This document shows positions 61,231-64,000 of a stretch of DNA of 64,000 nt, piece after piece. The position numbers were made by a program, and so were the translations under genes. Position 1 is the first letter of the stretch. Each line of letters begins with the position of its first letter. This stretch comes from Oceanobacillus_B kapialis (lineage in GTDB: Bacteria > Bacillota > Bacilli > Bacillales > Amphibacillaceae), in the NCBI RefSeq assembly GCF_042685265.1, contig NZ_JBHUMX010000045.1, one strand, 5' to 3'. The notes beneath the pieces were generated by a model, which searched no databases, was not told the DNA's origin, and worked only from the letters and a program-made list of their open reading frames with translations.

Positions 61231-62997
61231 TTAGCTATTTTCTTTATGAGGAAGTCTAATTGTAAAGGCAGTACCTTCATTGATTTTACTTTTTACTGTA
61301 ATTATGCCTTGGTGGGAATCCACAATATTTTTAGCAATTGCCAGGCCTAAGCCAGTCCCTTTCTTCTTATCATTGCGGGCTCTGGACTTGTCTGCCTTAT
61401 AAAATCTCTCGAAAATAAATGGAAGATCTTCCTCTGGTATCCCACTTCCACTATCTTTTACGACAATGGAAAATTCACTAGTATCATTACTAGCATAAAC
61501 TGTTACATGCCCTTCTTCACAAGTATGTCTTATTGCATTGTCAATCAAGTTTATTAACACTTGTTCCATACGATCAGGGTCAAATCGGGCTGTTGGTTTT
61601 TCTAAGTCTTTTTTTAGTTCAATATTTATATTTCCTTCACTGGCTAATCCGCTGAACTTCTTCACAATGCGGTTGAGGTAAGGTTCTACCTCAATTTCTT
61701 CAACTTGTAATTGTTGATGACCTGCTTCCATTCTTGCAAGGTCTAATAGTTCATTTACTAATCTTCCCATTCGCAAGGATTCCTCATATATAATTTGACC
61801 AAGTTCATTCTTTTGTTCTTTTGTCTCTGCAATATCGTCAACAATAGCTTCACTATAGCCTTGAAGCATCGATATAGGAGTGCGCAATTCATGTGATACA
61901 TTTGCGATAAAATCTTTTCGCAATTTATCGAGGCGCCTCTCTTCTGTCATATCCCGAATTACTGCAACTGCTCCTCTAACAAAAGACTGGTCGTAAAGAG
62001 GAGTCATTAACATTACCCAATTGCGTCCTTGAAGACTAATTTCATGAAGTACTTCCGTTTCTCCTTCAATAACTTCAAGCAAAATTTGATTCAGTTCATC
62101 AGGTAACTTTCGAACCTCACTATTTTCCATAAGGTTATTCTCATAATACCAGCTCTCAATAAACCTCTCTGCTGGTTTATTGGTCACGATCATGTCGCCA
62201 CTTCGATTTAATGTAATCACTCCATCAGCCATTGAACTAACAATACTGGAAAGTTGTTCTTTTTCTTGTCTTAATGCGTTTATGTGGAATTTTAACTGCC
62301 TGCCCATGCGATTGAAGGCCAATGCGAGCTCCCCTATTTCATCATGTGTTAAAATAGGTACCTTTGTATCAAACTCTCCTCTTGTCAAATCGAAAGCTGC
62401 CTCACGCATCTTAATAAGGGGCGAGGTAATCCTTGTAGAGAGAAAGAAAGCAAATATTACTGTAAGTATAATAGCTATTCCTGCAGCAAGAAATATAATC
62501 TTCGTAGTTTCTGCTTTTGTCTGGTCTATCACATCTAAAGACTGATAAACAAAGATTGCTCCTTGATTATCTGCAGTTGGGATGCCCACTATCATTGCCT
62601 CTGTCTCACTGTCTGGCAGGAACATTTGCTTACGAATTTCCGAGTTATTTGCTAGCTCGCTCATCAAATGTTCTCTCTCAAGCCAATTCTCCTCGAGTCT
62701 TGATAAATTTTCGTCTACACTATCAGATACCCATACGTCATTATCCTGGTACAGTATGGCAACACGACTGGCAGGATCCTTTACTCTTTCAGTAGTCTCC
62801 GCAATTAACTCTCTACTATCATGCTGCTCTAAGAGAACCGAAACCTTAGTAGCTGTCTGAAGCATATCGCTTTCAGCAGCTTCGATATGGAAATTCTCAA
62901 AGAATTGTAACAGTAAGATTGTTAGTATGAACAAAACGAAGGAGACAAGTAGTAAAATAGTTATTGCCAGCTTACCAACAACACTTTTCCAAAACAT
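61231..62997 (-). CDS. resE: ResE-type sensor histidine kinase
   Basis: Senses oxygen or NO limitation and phosphorylates ResD. Two membrane segments (10-33, 165-187) flank an exported domain; HAMP (188-240), PAS (about 245-350), HisKA with His369 in NVSHELRTP, and HATPase with DNAIRHT, DSGSGIPEED and GTGLGLAIAK follow. 588 residues. Its ATG overlaps the resD stop by one base (TAATG). ResDE in B. subtilis controls ctaA, resABC, fnr and nas genes. Confidence 0.94.
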   Translation of the reverse strand: MFWKSVVGKLAITILLLVSFVLFILTILLLQFFENFHIEAAESDMLQTATKVSVLLEQHDSRELIAETTERVKDPASRVAILYQDNDVWVSDSVDENLSRLEENWLEREHLMSELANNSEIRKQMFLPDSETEAMIVGIPTADNQGAIFVYQSLDVIDQTKAETTKIIFLAAGIAIILTVIFAFFLSTRITSPLIKMREAAFDLTRGEFDTKVPILTHDEIGELALAFNRMGRQLKFHINALRQEKEQLSSIVSSMADGVITLNRSGDMIVTNKPAERFIESWYYENNLMENSEVRKLPDELNQILLEVIEGETEVLHEISLQGRNWVMLMTPLYDQSFVRGAVAVIRDMTEERRLDKLRKDFIANVSHELRTPISMLQGYSEAIVDDIAETKEQKNELGQIIYEESLRMGRLVNELLDLARMEAGHQQLQVEEIEVEPYLNRIVKKFSGLASEGNINIELKKDLEKPTARFDPDRMEQVLINLIDNAIRHTCEEGHVTVYASNDTSEFSIVVKDSGSGIPEEDLPFIFERFYKADKSRARNDKKKGTGLGLAIAKNIVDSHQGIITVKSKINEGTAFTIRLPHKENS

Positions 62998-63710
62998 TAG
63001 TTTTCTTCAACCTCAAACTTGTATCCTACTCCCCATACTGTAACAATCATTTTTGCTGCCTCTTCAGAAACGGTATTAAGTTTTTCTCTTAAACGTTTCA
63101 CATGAGTGTCGACCGTTCGTAAGTCACCAAAAAATTCATATTGCCATACTTCTTTTAACAAATGTTCCCTGTTAAATACCTTGTCAGGAGATTTTGCTAG
63201 AAAGCATAGTAATTCATATTCTTTTGGTGTTAAGTTAACTTCTTGTCCATCGGCGGTCACACGGTGAGCATCATCATCTATTTCCAGATGCGGAAAAACG
63301 AGTACATTTTTTGAGGTTTCTGTTCCATGATTAACAGATGTAGGAGACACTCTACGTAAAAGTGCTTTAACCCGTAGTACCACTTCTCTTGGACTAAATG
63401 GCTTCACGATATAATCATCTGCACCGATTTCAAACCCCTGTACGCGATTTGTTTCTTCCCCCTTAGCGGTAAGCATCATAACAGGAGTAGTTTTCTCTTT
63501 TCTTAATTCCTGACATACTTCAATACCATCCATTTCTGGCATCATGATATCCAGCAAAATAACATCATATTCATTCGATAAGGCAAGTTCTAAAGCATCT
63601 TTTCCATTATCCGCTTCTTCAACTTCATATTCTTCGCGTTCTAAGTACATACGGATTAATCTCCGGATCCGTTCTTCATCATCAACAATCAAAATTTTTC
63701 CTACTGCCAT
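62997..63710 (-). CDS. resD: ResD response regulator
   Basis: OmpR-family regulator of aerobic and anaerobic respiration genes. Receiver domain with acidic pair D10/D11, phospho-acceptor D54 in ILLDIMMPEMDG and Lys near 105 (YIVKPFSP); winged helix at about 135-232 with EVWQYEFFGDLRTVDTHVKR. 237 residues. ATG 63710 is chosen, ten bases after GGGGGA; a TTG six codons upstream lies within the site. Next to resC, as in resABCDE. Confidence 0.96.
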   Translation of the reverse strand: MAVGKILIVDDEERIRRLIRMYLEREEYEVEEADNGKDALELALSNEYDVILLDIMMPEMDGIEVCQELRKEKTTPVMMLTAKGEETNRVQGFEIGADDYIVKPFSPREVVLRVKALLRRVSPTSVNHGTETSKNVLVFPHLEIDDDAHRVTADGQEVNLTPKEYELLCFLAKSPDKVFNREHLLKEVWQYEFFGDLRTVDTHVKRLREKLNTVSEEAAKMIVTVWGVGYKFEVEEN

Positions 63711-63782
63711 GGTTTTTAAGTCCCCCAATCAAATTGTTAATTTCAACGTCAAATTTAGTTGGTAAATTAGTGCACTTTTTTA

Positions 63783-63824
63783 AACGGAAACAAGGTATCC
63801 ATCATGGAATACCTTGTTTCCTTT
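63783..63824. terminator. Hairpin between resC and resD
   Basis: A 13-bp perfect stem (63786-63798 with 63809-63821) with six T on the plus strand. On the minus strand, where the res genes run, only GTTTA follows, so it may be a weak intercistronic terminator or RNA-stability element rather than a full stop. Confidence 0.6.
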
Positions 63825-63825
63825 T

Positions 63826-64000
63826 TTAGGCGTAAGAGTGCAGCCCTGCAAGGACTAAATTCACCACAATAAGGTTAAACATAATGATGGCAAAACCTAC
63901 TGCAGCTAACCATGCAGATCTTTCTCCATGCCATCCTCTTGAAAGGCGTAAATGTAAAAATGCAGCATAAAAGAACCATGTTATTAGGGCCCAAACCTCT
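63826..64000 (-). CDS. resC: Cytochrome c biogenesis protein ResC/CcsA, C-terminal end
   Basis: The minus strand from the window edge reads EVWALITWFFYAAFLHLRLS and on to a stop at 63826-63828. Tryptophan-rich WxxLxTWFxYAxxLHxR followed by two hydrophobic stretches is the C-terminus of the CcsA/ResC haem-handling membrane protein of system II cytochrome c maturation. Place before resD agrees. Only 57 codons are in the window, so its haem-binding histidines cannot be assessed. Confidence 0.85.
   Translation of the reverse strand, partial: EVWALITWFFYAAFLHLRLSRGWHGERSAWLAAVGFAIIMFNLIVVNLVLAGLHSYA

Noticed and set aside
1..64000. CRISPR arrays, insertion sequences, prophage, tRNA or rRNA genes
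   Set aside because: No regularly spaced repeats, transposase- or phage-like proteins, or tRNA-like cloverleaf sequences were seen; intergenic gaps are short and gene order is that of core chromosome.

Overview
The window is a stretch of core chromosome from a low-G+C, spore-forming member of the Bacillaceae. Gene content and order follow the Bacillus subtilis ponA-to-resC region almost gene by gene. Spore genes (spoIVA, spoVIF, yphA/yphB, sleB, ypeB), bacillithiol genes (bshA, bdr), menaquinone genes (hepS, menG, hepT), the Qcr menaquinol:cytochrome c reductase and ResDE all fit. The differences from B. subtilis point to a relative such as Oceanobacillus, Virgibacillus or Gracilibacillus; the genus is an inference from gene order and codon style. 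No phage, insertion sequence, CRISPR array, tRNA or rRNA gene was seen.

Layout. 1-4.4 kb: end of recU, then ponA (+), facing nth and dnaD (-). 4.5-15.7 kb (-): asnS, aspB, ypmB, ypmA, dinG, birA, cca, bshA, mgsA, dapB, ypjD. 15.8-16.7 kb (+): a YitT-family membrane protein. 16.8-23.1 kb (-): a YugP-type metallopeptidase, a very short YpjB, YpjA, qcrCBA, ypiF, ypiB, ypiA. 23.3-34.4 kb (-): a shikimate/tyrosine block (aroC-aroB-aroH-hisC-tyrA-aroA), cheR, ndk, hepT-menG-hepS, mtrB and hbs. 34.7-48.5 kb (-): spoIVA, yphF, yphE, spoVIF, gpsA, der, the YIEGIA-family spore genes, the S1-domain protein gene, cmk, a PilZ gene, ypeB-sleB and prsW. 48.6-58.1 kb: ansA (+), bdr, gudB, ddl, mecB, a decayed ypbE, ypbD, recS, ypbB (-) and ferredoxin (+). 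58.4-64 kb (-): sigX-rsiX, an ECF-transporter S component with a DUF4430 lipoprotein, resE, resD and the end of resC.

How genes work together. Chorismate synthesis feeds tyrosine (AroH, TyrA, HisC). Polyprenyl synthesis (HepS/HepT) and MenG make menaquinone, which QcrABC oxidises; ResDE and the adjoining cytochrome c biogenesis gene belong to the same respiratory theme. AspB and AsnS handle aspartate and asparagine, and AnsA and GudB degrade asparagine and glutamate. PonA, Ddl and SigX-RsiX act at the cell envelope.

What departs from B. subtilis: trpEDCFBA is missing from the aromatic block and folE (mtrA) from upstream of mtrB, yet TRAP keeps its RNA-binding residues; panBCD, bshB1 and ypoC are missing from their usual places; ypjB is reduced to about one third; ypbE looks broken, with a possible LysM remnant downstream; ddl, ansA, spoVIF, a YugP-type gene and the ECF/DUF4430 pair are extra. 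The best unexplained signals are a structured, internally repeated 160-bp intergenic element at about 58.13-58.29 kb, an orphan plus-strand terminator at 7.9 kb, and a probable ATT start codon in ypjD. I did not find a wholly new multi-gene system.
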